From: Warburgia ugandensis
Taxonomy: Eukaryota > Streptophyta > Magnoliopsida > Canellales > Canellaceae
Assembly (NCBI GenBank): GCA_035236585.1
Contig: CP141132.1
Location: 60,919,880-60,983,879 of the forward strand
Direction of reading: 5' to 3'
Length of the DNA: 64,000 nt
Positions within the stretch are counted from its first letter, which is position 1; each line of letters starts with the position of its first letter. The notes under the pieces are model-generated. The model saw nothing but the letters and a program-made list of their open reading frames with translations. It was not told the DNA's origin and searched no databases. Made by a program: the position numbers and the translations under genes. Positions 33,360-47,585 of this stretch are shown here, piece after piece.

Positions 33360-34930
33360 TGTGGCTTCTAGAATTGCTCAACTGCACTCCTTTTTCTAAT
33401 ACTTGTTTCCATCATTTGCCTCCTAATGTATTTGAACACAACTATGATAGGCTTTCCTTTTTGCTCTAGTATGAAGTTGTTAGAAGCCTCAAACATGTTA
33501 TTATCTATTGCTTGAGATTTACGGCTTGTAGAGAAGAAAGCCTCGTAAAAGGTTATAAGATCTTACTGTTTAAGGTCTTTTGCTATCATTCAATTTATAA
33601 CTTCCATTTCCTTCATAGCACCCACAGTCTACTTTTGCAAATGTCTTTGCAGCCTTGTATAATTGTATCTTAAGGTTTGACCCTTAGTTGCTCTTCTTCC
33701 ACTTAGTACAAATGTGCATGCACAATTCGTATGCTCTGCTAGAGAGACCAACTCCTTTACAACATGAATTGCAAGTGTAAATTTTGAAAAAAGATTAGTA
33801 GAACAACATTAATTTGTTTAAAAAGAAGGAATTTCAAGGTAATAAAGGAAGTGGCTAGGATATGTTATACATTTTGTTTTTTGCTAATAATTGTGAGCAT
33901 GTAACCCCTAGGTTAGACAACAAAAGTTGTAGAGACCATGTTCAAGAATCTATATTTTCTTCCTTCACCCCAACCCATGCTATTGAAAACATTTGATGAT
34001 TAGCATCCTTGGCTATAGTATGCAATAATTACCCTTGGAAAAACCACTTTAATAAACATTCATCTCAACCAATGAATGGTCTATATCTCTCTCTGTCTCA
34101 TAGTCAATCCACTGAAGTATACACATATTCCATGGAATACAACATCACCTCCAGGGATAGATCTTTGCTCAGACAACTAAATGGAACTTTTCACATTCTT
34201 ACTCTTAACCCCCCTTCATAATCCCATAGTCTAGCACAATGGTTTTTCAAAGACCCATGGATCTTCTTCAAAGCCTTCTTCTTAACTCTATGGCATTAAC
34301 TTTTGGTCATGTCAACTTTATATGTCCTTCTCGCTTCATCTTGCATGTGACTCAACCTCCAATTTGGAGTTGTCCCTTACTTATCCAAGAATTTCTCTGC
34401 TAGACAAGTAGAAGACATCTATATATTCTTATGAGACTTAACATGTGTGCTCACTCTTGTATGCTTTTACTTGAAATCGGTTAACCTTATTACCAAATGA
34501 TGCATATAATCTCCATTGGCATGATACCACCCACACTTCACCTCAACTCTATGACTCACATTTTGTGTGAACTTGACATCTCTATGATCTACAACTTAGT
34601 AGGTAACAACAACCTTCCAAAACACTCTTAGCATCTATGAACCTTATTCCAATCTCAAATCTTGAGCTACCCGCATTCACCTTGTCATTAAACAAAAGCC
34701 AATGCTTCGCTTTCTTCTTCCCTTGAACTAGCTCATCCTTACAGAAAGTGTCATATTCTGAGAAACCAATGTAATCATTAAAAACCTCTTCAAGCTTAGT
34801 CTCTAGCACAACATTTCCCCTTTCTATTTTGTCTATGCCTAGTGCATCATAATATTTTATTATATAGTGGGTTGCCTTAATTCCTATCGGTTGGATATGT
34901 CTATTATAATATATAAAATTTGGGTTCAAT
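33360..34930 (-). pseudogene. MULE (MuDR-type) transposase remnant
   Basis: In MULE order on the minus strand: the N-terminal DBD-like part (FEIGIRFIDAKSV, about 34670-34610); WRLYASFGNKVNRFQVKAY and SEHTC (about 34520-34430); RRTYKVDMTKS (about 34325-34295); RLWDYEG (about 34225); the region of the first catalytic aspartate, RPFIG.DECLLKW (about 34085-34045, aspartate present, surroundings altered); DANHQMFSIAW (about 34000-33965); then FFSTSRKSQAIDNNMFEASN and FILEQKGKPIIVV (about 33550-33440). Many stops and shifts occur. The SWIM zinc finger that should follow is not seen, and no terminal inverted repeats were located; its 5' flank was split by the Ty3/gypsy insertion at 35143. Confidence 0.75.
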
Positions 34931-35137
34931 CTACCTAACTTTAGCCAAAATCATTCAGACCTTTACCATAATCAGTTGTCATATATCTTGGTAAGCCAAG
35001 TGAAAACTAGATTTTCAGCCCAAACTCTTGTTAGATCTTGCAAAATCTAGTCAACTCAAGATCTAGCAAGCTCCAAATAAATTAGGTGTTCTCCACCTTG
35101 ATTAACATGCTATTAATTGGTAGAATGATCGACCTTT

Positions 35138-35142
35138 ATGAA
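35138..35142. repeat. 5-bp target duplication (ATGAA), left
   Basis: ATGAA precedes the left LTR at TGTAATAGCC and recurs at 45865-45869 after the right LTR. Confidence 0.8.
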
Positions 35143-38100
35143 TGTAATAGCCTAAAAAAAAATTACTTACTTGAGGAGGGGGCCAAATTGATATTGGCAA
35201 CCCCCTCTGATGAGAAGAAATAGTCGAGTTTCCCCAACTATTACTCGAGGAGAAAGAAAAAATAAATAAAATGGGGGGAGAGAGAGAGAGAGAGAGAGAG
35301 ATAAGGAAACTACTAACCATCAGAAAACTCAGCACGCTGACAAGGAGGAAAAACGAAGCATGCGAATTTGTTGGATTTTATAGACGTTGATGGAGAAGAT
35401 GATAGCTTAGATAGTTCTTGAATTTTACAAACATAGTTGAAGAAGACAACAGCTCTAATAAACTATTAGAGCCACTTATTCCACTCAGTGCAAGGAGATG
35501 AACAAGCACCATAGGGTTATTTGGGGATCCATGATGATCTTGGCCGTCAACAATGCACGACATGATCAGAGGATTTTAGTACAAAACGATGACTAATCAA
35601 ACTAGTCCATGAAACCAAACTCATGATTTTATTTTATCTTTGCCATATAGTACAATTCATCCTAGATCTCAATTTTATTGATTATCTGACCGTTGATTTC
35701 CTAATCCATGATTAGATATGTCTACAATAGGCTTGAAATATCCTAGGTTTAGTTGAAATTGTCAATATAAGTTAGAAAGCGATTGGACAATCTCAGCCAT
35801 CCAATCAGGCATTACTGGAACAATAACTTTGTGACATTTGATGGATGATCAAATGCCATAGATAAATTCTTTGACCATCAATAAGCCAAATCCCTCTAAA
35901 AATTATTTGATCGAAATGTCGATCATTGGAGATCAATTGGAAATACAGTTCCAATCAAGGACAGGAGAAAAACAAAGAATTTGAATGATCCTACCATTAA
36001 TTTCTTAATCCACATTTAGAAATGCATGAACATGAGCTTAGGATAACCTAGATCTAACAAAGATAGTCAATCCAAACCTAAAAATGATAGGATGATCTAG
36101 ATCGTTCAAACAATCATTGCTGGAATTTAAGCATGGAACATCGGATCAATGATCGGACATTTCCAATACACTTATTGATCTTTAAATTATTTAAAAATTA
36201 AGAAAAGATGTTTTGATCAAAATATTGATTCACTAAATCTAAACATCTAATATATGATCTAATCATGGATCATCAGATCGGAGGGTTCTGACACCGATTA
36301 GGGACAAGAACATAGATTCCAACTACTTAAAACTATAGATGTATAATTTAGAATGATTTATAGATTAGATAATGCACCAAGGGCCATTCAACTATTAAAA
36401 TTTACAATCCGATGAATCGATGAGAGTTAATTGATGAAGTTGAATTCATTGTTTTCCCAAATTTGCATGATAGAGGTTGAGATCGATCGATTCCATTGAT
36501 TTTGGAGTAATTGAGGTTGCGGTTCTATGTAGCTGTTCTAACATTACATGTTTTCTACTTGAACTAAATTTTGAACTAAACATGTTCAAATGAATGAAAT
36601 TCTAAAATTTATTCATGAGAATTGTCACATTCATAATTATTATAATTATAGTTGAGTTCGTTATAACCTTATCAAAGTATTTAACTTTAGATTGCCTATA
36701 GTTTTCATTTTATCCATTATGCATGTTCTAATTATGAACTCAGTAAATTAGTATGACTGCAAGTATTACTTTTCATAAGTATGTATTTAAGTATTCTGTG
36801 GTTTGATTTCAAAGATGATTAGTACGTGATTGATAAGTCGCATAAAGTACAGAGGTACTAGATTTATCGCAATGTTTATCAATAATTTGTTTTAGACTGG
36901 CGCTCTTGCTCGGTGGACACTCTGCTGGGAGAGTAGTAGGGTAGACCACCCGCTCTTTGAAGTTTAGATACTTGTTATAGTCAGGATTGGTTTTTCCAAT
37001 GCGGGTATCATGGGAAGGCCCCATTTGGAGTTGATTCACATCCTCATGTGGTGTAGATTGTAGTCTCTCCTCTATGGTATTGGTGGGTGAGCACATAGAC
37101 AAACCATCTTTGGATTGTGGATGCAGAGTGGTCCATGAGTTCCTTTCTTATTTGTGGATGTGACTTGGCACTATGAGCAAGATAGAGTGATGATTCCCTA
37201 TAGTGATGCGGCATGATGATGCCTAGATGTTGGTTTGAGTACTCAGAACCAAGGTAAAATTGTTGAAATGATCTTGAAAATTTGTGAGATTGAATAATTT
37301 TTCTATTGATGGAACTTTATACTTTTGTAAGTATTGTATGTGTTTATGATTTCTCCAGTGCATCATTACTTTCTAGATTGATTTTGCAAAATATGTGAAT
37401 TTCAATCTATAATGTTATTGAAGTCTCGTACTTGAATTATAAATGAATAATTTGCACCTTTACATAATATGACTCTGTCATTTTGCATACATGGAAATGA
37501 TTACTTAAATTATTAGACTTTGTCGTCATATTCTCGTATGAAGTATTATGCTTATTTGAAATTATTAAATATTAAATGTAATGTTAGACACCTACACAAT
37601 CATAGCTTGATGAGATATTGAGTGTTTAAAATATCTCAGATCCGAAGAAGTAATTGAGAGTAGCATTTAGTTGAATAAAGGTGGACGAGACTTATAGTAG
37701 GAAGAGTTAGCAGAAGACTAGTACAAGTTGGCATCATTGATGTATATGTTTAAACACTTGAATATCAGTTATGTTTGGACTATATAACTATTTAACTTTA
37801 CACTTTCTTTGTGATTTGGACTCATCTACATGAGGAATACATATAATGGACTGTGGACTGTGATTGGAGGAGATTTTGGGTAAATGGTGATATATTATTA
37901 TTCATTTGTTAAATATTGTTACTTCTTTAAACTTTTTGAAACTTTGCGTATATGGGTGTGGAGACACAGTCTCCAAGTGTCTTGATGATAATTGTAGAAT
38001 TATCAAGTGTTGCCGCATCTCATGCGTTTAATGCGAATGTCCTAAAAATAGAGGAAACTCTAAGGGATTTTTGGTAAAAATGGAATGTCTATTTCACTAT

Positions 38101-38266
38101 TAAATCTAAGTTTTTGTAAACGTCATGACACCCAAGGTTCTTCATAAAGTGTTTTCTTAAAGAAAATATGATGTTATTTGTTTTTCAAATAGAAATTTTC
38201 ATAATAAGGAATCCTAACTTATTTAAAAATGACTTAAAAATGTGTTCAAAAAGTTGGGTCATCATA
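35143..38266 (+). repeat. 5' LTR of the Del/Tekay-like element
   Basis: Starts TGTAATAGCC and ends GGGTCATCATA, directly before the primer binding site. It aligns along its length with 42729-45864. Confidence 0.9.
35278..35301. repeat. (GA)12 microsatellite in the 5' LTR
   Basis: A perfect GA run of about 24 bp. The corresponding place in the 3' LTR holds a 62-bp run. Confidence 0.9.
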
Positions 38267-38268
38267 GT

Positions 38269-38280
38269 TGGTATCAGAGC
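38269..38280 (+). promoter_or_regulatory. Primer binding site, tRNA-Met type
   Basis: TGGTATCAGAGC begins two bases after the LTR end. It is complementary to the 3' end of plant initiator tRNA-Met, the usual primer for chromoviruses. Confidence 0.85.
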
Positions 38281-38399
38281 CCAATTTACTCCATTCACAG
38301 TCAGTCCAACAAGTCCATAAAGTTATAATAGTTCACAAAGTGCTATAGTGAAGGGTGAGTTAGAAGGAAAACTCACAAATTGTATTGATTTTGGAATAG

Positions 38400-41300
38400 A
38401 TGGCTCCTCGGAGAAGGACTAGGTCTACTCCCACCACTTCATTTGTTGCACCTACCAAGTCTTTAGGGCAAGGGAATCAGGTGGCAGAGATTGTATCAGA
38501 ATCTAATGAGTAGGCATAGACACAGCTTGTAATAGCATCTTGTGATTAGGCTCAGACTCATACAAATATGGTACCGAGTAAAGTGGAAGGTAGTTTGGGA
38601 AACAATACCAACATAGCTGATAAATTACTAGATTGGTTTTAGAGGATGGTGCCCCCATTCTCAAGCAAGGGTGAGCCTGAGCCTGCTGAGAAGTGGATTG
38701 TTGAGGTAGAGAAGGCTTTCAAGGCAATGGAGGTGCCTACAGATAAGCAGGTGTAGATAGAAACATATATTCTAATAGGAGAGGCCAAATTTTGGTGACA
38801 GACTGCAAAGATGACTCATTTTCCTAGTGGTATGGTTACTTGGGAGAGTTTCAAGAGCGTGTTTAATGACAAGTACTTTCCACTCCATATAGAGAAGGAA
38901 AAAGAGATGGACTTTTTTACCCTAAAGTAGGGTAATCTCACAATTTAGCAATATGAGAACCATTTCACTCATTTGAGGAGGTTTATTCCTAGTATTGGCA
39001 TGACTAATTCACAAGTCGTAAATCAGTTCATTTATGACCTTAGTCCAATGTTGAGGAATTGAGTTTTATTGAAACAACCATCTACAGTGGCTAGAGCAAT
39101 TGAGATAGTGAGTACTATGGAGTTGGATCTTAGATGGGTAAGATAGAGTTGAAAGAGAGTGAGCATGATGGCAATAGTCCAGAATACCATAGTATGAGTA
39201 AGAGGCCCTTCTCTTCTATAAAGCCATATGGAAACCCTAGACAACAACAACAGGTTACTAAACAAAGCGGAAGCTTTGGGTGGAGACAACTGTTATGTTG
39301 CTATGGTTGCAGAGATTCCTGACATTTTCTTAGGGATTGCCTCAGGAGATAGGCAGACAAATAGATGGATAGACAGATAGATAGTGGAGTTAGGACAATA
39401 AAGTTCAATGTAGTCAAGGCCGTGTATTTGTCATCATGTTAGGAGAGGCACAGACCTCTAACGCCATTGTGGAAGGTACTTTTCTAGTTGCAAATAGACA
39501 TGCTAGAGTTCTGTTTGATTTAGGATCCACCCATTCACTTAATTCTAGTATTTTTGCATCTTGTGTGGATCTACCTATACATGCCTTGGGTTTTGGTTTA
39601 GATATAATGACACCACTGGGAGAGTCAATCGAGACTAGAGAGTTTCTTCAGGGTGTGCCCATAGAGATCATGGATAAAAGGATGGATGGTGACCTCATCA
39701 TCCTTGATATGGTTGATTTCGATGTTATTTTGGGGATGGATTGGTTGGCGTCATTTTGGCCAATAGTGAATTGTTGGAAGAAGAAGATCATGTTTGGTGC
39801 ACTAGGACAAATGATGATTTCATTTTAGTGTAGGAAGAACAACACAGGGACTTGTATTATTTCTTCCATGAAAGTAGCACGACATTACTCTAAGGGGTGT
39901 CAGGTTTTCTTAGCGAGCATAGTTATGGTAGATGCTGAGCAACCACGGATTGAGGAGATAGACATGGTTTGAGAGTTCCAAGACATTTTCCTAGAAGACC
40001 TTCCTGGATTATCATTGCAGAGAGATATTGATTTTACGATTGAGTTTGTACCGAGCACATCTCCTATTTTTAAGGAGTCATATAGAATGGCTCCAACAGA
40101 GCTGAGAGAACTTAAGAGTCAGTTATAGGAGTTATTGGACGGAGGTTCATTAGACCTAGTGGATCACCTTAGGGAGCACCAATCCTTTTGCGAAGAAGAA
40201 GGACAGATCTATGCGGTTGTGTATTGATTATCGCATGCTAAATAGCACCACAGTAAAGAACCCGTATCATTTACAATAAATTGTTGATCTCTTTGACCAA
40301 CTCCAGTTTGCATAGATCTTTTTGAAGATTTATCTAAGGTCAGGGTATCATCAGTTGAAGATTTGGGAGGAGGATGTCCCTAAGACAACTTTCAAGACTC
40401 ACTATGGCCACTATGAATTCTTGGTGATGCCATTTGGGTTGACTAATGCACTAGCAGTATTTATGGACCTCATAAATCAAGTCCTTCAAGATTATTTAGA
40501 TAAGTTTGTTATTGTATTCATGGATGATGTACTTGTGTATCTACTAGTAGAGAGGAACATAGGGAGCACCTGTGTATTGTTCTTGAAACTTTGCAAAACC
40601 ATCGCTTATTATTCGCAAAGTTTAGTAAGTATGATTTTTAGTTGCAGGTGAACTTCTTAGTCATGTTATATCTAAGAATGTAGTAGTAGATCTGACAAAA
40701 GTTTAGGTAGTTATGGTTTGGGAGCAACCCAAGACAGTGAGATTTGTAGTTTTCTCGGTTTAACAGGCTATTATCCTAGGTTCATTGAGGAATTCTCTAA
40801 GATTACATTATCTCTGAGCTCACTGACTAGGAAAGACATGAGGTTTGTGTGGACTAATGCTTGTGTGGTGAGCTTTCTAGAGATCAAGAAGAGACTTACC
40901 TCTGCACCTATGTTGACTTGACCAGTAGGCAATGGTGGTTTTGTGGTTTATTGAGATGCATCTAGTAGGGGACTTGGATGTGTGCTAATGTAGCGTGGCA
41001 GGGTGATTGTGTATGCTTCTCAATAGTTGAAAACACATGAGGTAAATTACCCCACACATGATTTGGAATTGGCAATAGTAGTCTTTGTATTGAAGATGTG
41101 GCGTCGCTATCTATATGGAGAGAAGTTTGAGGTTTTCACTGATCATAAAAGCCTCAAATATTTCTTTACATAGAGTGATTTGAATATGAGACTACGAAGG
41201 TCAATGGAATACCTTGAGAATTATTATTTTACTATCTAGTATTACCCCGGGAAAGCTAATGTGGTAACTAATGCTTTGAGCAGGAAGACGAGGGTTGTAG

Positions 41301-42640
41301 TTGCTAATCTATCTGTCATATCAATGTTTATAGATAGAGTCCTCCAAGTAGAAGTGGAAGATGCAGAAGCCCAATCCATATGCGACAAGTTAAGTTTCAC
41401 CAGAGGCCTGGATGCGGGTGTGCATTTTCATGATAGATTGGTAGTGTCGACAATTGATAACTTGAGGTGGGAATTACTTCAGGAGGTACATCAATCGTGA
41501 TTCACTATTCATCCTAGAGGTACAAAGAAGTATCAGGACTTGATGCAACATTTCTAGTGGAATGGAATGAAGAGGAACATCAGTGAGAGCATAACACAAT
41601 GTTTGCCTTGTCAGCAAGTCAAAGTGGAGCACTAGAGACTAGTAGGGATGTTGTAGATTTTAGAGCTTCTGAAGTCAAAGTGAGATCATATCACCATGGA
41701 CTTCATCATGGGTGATTGTTGATAGACAAAGTCTGCCCACTTCCTTCCCATTCAACAGAGTTAGTTTGTTAATAGCTTGGAAAGACTATGTTAGGGAAAT
41801 TGTGAGCTAGCATGGGATTCCTCCAACTATTATTTCTGAAAGGGATATCATATTTACATCTAAGTACTGACAAAGTGTTCAAGAGGCTTTAGGATCAACA
41901 TTAAGATTCAGCACTGCTTTTTACACATAGACTAATGGTTAGTCTGAGAAGACTATCCAGATGATAGAAGATATGCTACAGGCATGTGTAGTTGATTGGA
42001 CGGGCAGTTGGAATGAGCACTTGCCACTTGTATCACAATAGCTTTCATGTGAGTATCGGCATGGCTCTTTATGAGGCACTTTATGGAAGATTGTTTCGAT
42101 CACCCTTGTGTTGAAGTGATGTGGGTGAGAGATGATTGTTGAAGTTTGAGCTAGTTGAGTAGTGTGAAGAGAAAGCATGGTTAATCCAAAAATGACTTTT
42201 GACGTCTCACAGTCGTCAAAAGAGCTATGAAGAAAGGCATTGTAGAGACATTGAGTTTATGGTTGGAGATCATGTGTTCTTTAAGATTTCTCCAATAAAG
42301 GGTGTGAAGAGATTTAGAGTTAAAGGGAAGTTGAATCCCCAATTCATCAGGCTATTTGGAATCCTAAAAAGGACTGGAGCAATAGCCTATAAGTTGGCCA
42401 TATTGCCACAGTTGGCAAATGTACATGATGTTTTTTCACATATCGATGCTACATAAATATATAGCTGATCCATCCCACATGCTTGAGCAGGTTCCTATAG
42501 AGCTGAGACCTAACCAAACTTTTGAGGAGAAAGCTGTATGGGTTTTAAATCGTAAGGTGCAAGAACTGAGGACTAAGACCATTTCATTATTCAAGGTTCA
42601 CGTCAACATCATTCAGTGGAGAAGCTACATGGGAGATTGA
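38400..42640 (+). pseudogene. Gag-pol remains of the Del/Tekay-like fossil
   Basis: Recognisable parts are gag (about 38400-39200), a CCHC-side region (about 39240-39340), aspartic protease (39436-39828, with the retroviral-type active site in the usual place), reverse transcriptase (about 40000-40650), RNase H (about 40900-41250), integrase (about 41450-42200) and a C-terminal part typical of chromoviruses (about 42200-42640). The reading is broken in many places. Confidence 0.85.
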
Positions 42641-42714
42641 GGAGGAGATGAGATGGACATATCCTGAACTTTTTGGGAATTGATGTAAAGGGAATTTCAA
42701 GGACTAAATTTCTT

Positions 42715-42728
42715 TGAGGGGGGAAGAA
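42715..42728 (+). promoter_or_regulatory. Polypurine tract
   Basis: GAGGGGGGAAGAA lies immediately before the 3' LTR, in the position used for plus-strand priming. Confidence 0.8.
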
Positions 42729-42866
42729 TATAATAGCCCTAAAAAAAATTTACTTACTTGAGGAGGGGCCCAAATTGATATTGGCACTCCCCGCTCCCAA
42801 GAGGTAACAGTTGGGTTTTCCTGACTGTTACTCGACGAGAAAGAAAAAAAATAAAATAAAAGGGGA

Positions 42867-42935
<69 letters not shown>

Positions 42936-45864
42936 TACTAGTTGCCAATAAAAGCAACATGCCAGCAAGGAGGAAAAGCGAAGCCTGTGGATTTGCCAAA
43001 TTTTACAGACATTACAAGAGAAGACAACAGCTAGGATCGATGATCCGAGCTAATCATTCGATTGAGTGCAAGGAGATGACCAAGAACCCCAAGGTTATTT
43101 GGGGGTCCATGATGATCTTGACTGTCAATCAGAAGGGGAATAGTGCACGATGTGATCAGAGGATTTCAGCACAAAATAGTGATTAAACTGACTAAGTGAG
43201 TAAAAACATGAATATATGCCTAAGAGGTAATATCCATGAAACTTAACTCATGAATTTTTTTTGTTGTTGCTAGATCGTATAGTTCATGCTAGATCTAAGT
43301 TTAACTGATGATCCAACCATTGATTTCCTAATCGATGCTTAGATATGTATACAATGGGCTTGAAATGTCCTAGGTATAGCTAAACTTGTCAATCTAAGCT
43401 AGAAATTGATCAGACAATCTTAGCCATCCGATCAAGCACTACTAAAACAATGACTTTGAGACATTTGAATAATGATCAGATGCCACAAATAAATTATTTG
43501 ACCATCAATAAGCCAAATCTCTTTAAAAATTATTCAATCAGAATGTCGATCATTGAAGACATACTATTCCAATCAAGGATAGGAGAAAAATAAAGATTTT
43601 GAATGATCCTACCATTAATTTCTTAATTCACATTTATAAATGCATGAACACAGACTTAGGATAACTTGGATCTAACAAAGATAATCAATCCAAGACTCAA
43701 AATGATAGGATGATCTCAACTGTTCTATCAATCATTGTTGAAACGTAGGCATGTCACATCGGATCTATGATCAGACATTGCCATTACACTTATTGACTTT
43801 TAAATTATTTAAAAATTAAGAAAAGATGTTAGATTAGACTATTGATTCTCTAGATCCAAACATCTAATATATGATCTGATCATCAAATCATTAGATAAAA
43901 GGGTTCTAACACCAATCAGGGACTAGAACATGGATTCCAAGTACTTAGAACTATAAATATATAGTTTAGAAAGATCTACAGATTAGCTAATGCACCAAGG
44001 GCCATTCAACTACTAAATTTATAATCCAATGAATCAATGAGAGTTAATTGATGGAGAAGAAGGGATAGTTTTCCCAGATTTGTATGATAAAGGTTAAGAT
44101 CAACTAATTCCATTGATTTTGTGAGTAATTGGTGTTGCGGTTCTAGGTAGTTATTTTGACATTACATGTTTTCTACTTGAACTAAATTTTGTTCAAATGA
44201 ATGAAATCCTACAATTTATTCATGAGAATTGTCATATTTAGAATTATTACAATTATAGTGGACATCAGGAGAACCTTATCAAAGTATTTAACTCTATATT
44301 GCTTATAGTTTTTGTCTAATCCACTGTGTGTGTTCTAATTATGAACTTGGTAAATTAGTATGATTACAAGCATTAATTTTTCATGAGTATGGCTTTGAGT
44401 ATTCCGTGGGTTGATTTTAAAGATGATTGGTACGCGATTGATGAGTCACATAGAGTACATAGGTACCAAATTTATCGCCATGTTTTTTGATGATTTGTTT
44501 TAGATGGGCACTCTCACCCAGTGGCCACTATGCTAAGAGAGTAGTAGGGTTGGCCACCCCTCTCTCTGAAGTTTAGATACCTGTTATAGCCATGATTGGC
44601 GTTTTCCAGTGTTGGTATCATGGGAAGGCCCCACTTGGCTTTGATTAGCATCCCCATGTGGTGTGGATCGTAGTCTCCCTGCTATAGTATCGACGATTAA
44701 GCACATAGACACACTAGATCTGGGTTGCGAATGCAGAGTGGTCCATGAGTTCCTTTTTTGTTTCTGGATGTGACTTGGTGCTATGAGCATGATAGGGTGA
44801 TGATTCCCTATAGTGATATGGCATGACGATGTCAAGATGTTTATGTGAGTACTCAAAATCAAAGTGTGGTTGTTAAAATTCTCTTGAAAATTTGTGGGGT
44901 TGAATAATTTTTCTATTGCTGGAACTTTATGCCTTCTAAGTTATTGTATGCATTTATGATTTCTTGAGTGCATCGTTACTTTCCAAAATGATTTTGCAAA
45001 GAATGAGAATTCCAATCATATGATGTTATTGGAATCTCATACTTGAATTATAAATGAATAATTTGCATCTTAACATAATTTGACTCTATCATTTTGCATA
45101 CATGGAAATAATTACTTAAACCATTAGACTTTATCTTCATATTCTTGTATAAAATATTATGCTCATTTGAAATTATTAAATATTAAATTTAATGTTAGAC
45201 ACCTATACAAACATAGCTTGTTGAGATATTGTAATGTTTGCAATATCTTGATTCAAAAAAGTAATTGAGAGTAGTTGGATAAAGGCAGATGAGACTTACA
45301 GTAGGAAGAGTTAGATGAAGAGTACAGTAGTACGCATTGGCATCATTGATGTATATTTCTAAACACTTGAACTATTGGTTATGTTAGGATTGTATAACTG
45401 TTTAACTTTATATTTTCTTTATGATTTGGACTTATCTACATGTGGAATAAGTATAATGGACTGTGGACTATGATTGGAGGAGATTTTGGGTAAATGGTGA
45501 TATATTATTATTCGTTTGTTAAATATTGTTACTTCTTTAAATTTTTTTGAAAGTCTATGTATATGGGTGTGGAGATAGAGTCTCCAAGTGTATTGATGAT
45601 AATTGTGCAATTATTAGGTGTTGTTGTATCGCATGCATTAAATGCAAATGTTCTAAAAACAGAGAAAACTTTGCCAAATTTTTAGTAGAAATGGAATGTT
45701 TATTTCATCATTAAACTTAAGTTTTTGTAAAAGTTATGACACCCGAGGTTTTTCATAAAGTGTTTTTTAAAAGAAAATATGATGTTATTTGTTTTTCAAA
45801 AAGAAATTCTCATAATAAGGGATCGACTTATTTAAAAATGTATTCAAAAAGCCGGGTCATCACA
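42729..45864 (+). repeat. 3' LTR of the Del/Tekay-like element
   Basis: Second copy of the ~3.1-kb terminal repeat, ending GGGTCATCACA and followed by the ATGAA target duplication. Confidence 0.9.
42871..42932. repeat. (GA)31 microsatellite in the 3' LTR
   Basis: A perfect 62-bp GA run at the same LTR position as the 24-bp run at 35278-35301. Confidence 0.95.
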
Positions 45865-45869
45865 ATGAA
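45865..45869. repeat. 5-bp target duplication (ATGAA), right
   Basis: Matches 35138-35142 exactly. Confidence 0.8.
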
Positions 45870-47242
45870 CTAGCCAATTTAGTTTGTAGAAATCATTTAC
45901 TTCATATGATCTGCTTGATCAATTTACCGTTGTTTTTATAGGTTCAATACATTGAAACATTAGAAGTGTTCACTCAGGCTGTAGCATAAAATTTTTGTTC
46001 AAATCTATGTTTCCACATATAAAAAAAAAAAATATCATCATTTTCTATATGACTACTTCCAGCTCTTGTGATATTCTAAGCAACTAAAAAAATTTAAAAA
46101 AATTAAATTTGTTTAGAGCTTCATGTATTAGCTTGAATGTCTTATAAAGCTTCCTTCTTTTTTCTTTTTGTTTTTGTCTCTTGCTAGCCTTTTTAATTAG
46201 ATAAGAAGGTATATACTATCAAAGAGTAAAATTGGAAGTAACAAATATCTACATTGTGTACCATATATTTAGGCAACCCATATAATCCTTAAGAATCAGT
46301 TTTATAGGTCAAAGCACTGTCCAAATGACTAACTTCACCTAGAAGATCCAATACAACTAGTAATTGAGTTTCTCCATGTTAGTAATGGCTTGCATATATT
46401 TGGACATTTCTACAAGCCTAATGAAGCCACTAACCTCAAATTTTTTGGTAATTGCATCCTTTTTATGCCAAGGCTCCAAGCTAGTGTAGACACCATGTTT
46501 TGACCCCCACCTTAATTATCACAAATCAAAACAAAACTGTACCAATGATAATCTACATTTACTCTTAGACATATCTTTTATTTAGAATTTCGAAGAAAAT
46601 TTAGCCAAAAGGCCTTGGAATATCAAGAGTATAAAAATAGTGAACAGAGTTAGAAAGGTCATGTTACTGCATAACCCTCTCCAAGTTGACATATCACTTG
46701 GACAGGTATCCCTTATGGAATAGTTTATAATGCAACTGCATAACCTAATACATATAGGTGCTCCCTTATAGAAGATGATGGAGGCATCCAGATGATGACA
46801 TGTTCATGCAACTGCATGACTCAACTTCATGTGGCCACATGAACCAGTATAAGTGTAAAAAAATTAAGTGTTGCAATCTGAGTGGTTGAAGCTATCCCTT
46901 GAAATGATATATAAAGGGGTGTCTTCAAAGAGCAAAGGCAAGAAATGGTGATAGAGGCATACCTTAATAAGATTGTTTCACTCTTGAAAATCTCTCTTAG
47001 AAGGTTTTCATAAGTCGAGAAGTTTGGAAAAAGTATTTTAAAGGGTGAAATAGCAATATTCCTTATCAGGCTACCCTAGGGGGTTCTAATTGGAGCTTTG
47101 TTAAGGAGGAGTTTTTTTTAGCATATTTTGGAGCTTGGGCTTTCTCTATATTTGTTTTTTGGGCTTTTAGTCTCCTTATTCTACTTGGTGAGTTGTAATG
47201 TTGTATTTTTTCTCTTTAATTTTCTTACACCTAGAATAGCTA

Positions 47243-47278
<36 letters not shown>

Positions 47279-47572
47279 CATTTAAGTTTGATTTCTTGCT
47301 TTTTAAAGTAGATTTCTTATCTTGTAGAATACTTCTTCAATTAGATTAGGATTTCCTCTAGAGTGGGAGTGGAAGGAGAGGAGCCAAGACCCCTCCTTCC
47401 TCCAAGGAACCTTCTTAGCTTTGTTACAGAGTCTCCACATTCTTGTATTGGGGGAGATCCCTCTACTATAGAGCATGAGAGGATTTTAGGTTAGTTGCAT
47501 AGCATGTTGCAGATGAGTGCCTTACATTCATATATTCTTTATAGGGCAACATAACTCAGTTATTCCATTTTT
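45870..47572. other. AT-rich spacer between Ty3/gypsy fossil and RTE LINE
   Basis: Holds a TATA-like GATATATAAAGGGG near 46910 and an (AT) run at 47246-47276. No coding family was recognised. It may include the 5' side of the split MULE. Confidence 0.45.
47246..47276. repeat. (AT)n microsatellite
   Basis: About 31 bp of uninterrupted AT dinucleotides. Confidence 0.9.
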
Positions 47573-47585
47573 ATGCATTGAAGGG
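47573..47585. repeat. 13-bp target duplication, left copy
   Basis: ATGCATTGAAGGG, repeated exactly at 50921-50933 after the TGATGATG tail of the LINE. Confidence 0.9.

Larger units (their letters stand above)
35143..45864 (+). mobile_element. Ty3/gypsy retrotransposon fossil, Del/Tekay-like chromovirus, complete in outline
   Basis: A 10.7-kb element with two ~3.1-kb LTRs, a tRNA-Met-type primer site, a polypurine tract and a 5-bp target duplication (ATGAA). The internal region reads gag, protease, reverse transcriptase, RNase H, integrase and a C-terminal chromodomain-like part, in the order and orientation usual for chromoviruses. Coding parts carry many breaks (well over ten), so it is dead. 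The two LTRs differ by roughly a tenth or somewhat more by eye, which suggests an insertion several million years old or more. It inserted just upstream of the MULE remnant. Confidence 0.9.

Noticed and set aside
46910-47220. TATA-like box and T-rich region considered as a solo LTR
   Set aside because: No partner repeat, primer site or target duplication could be found.
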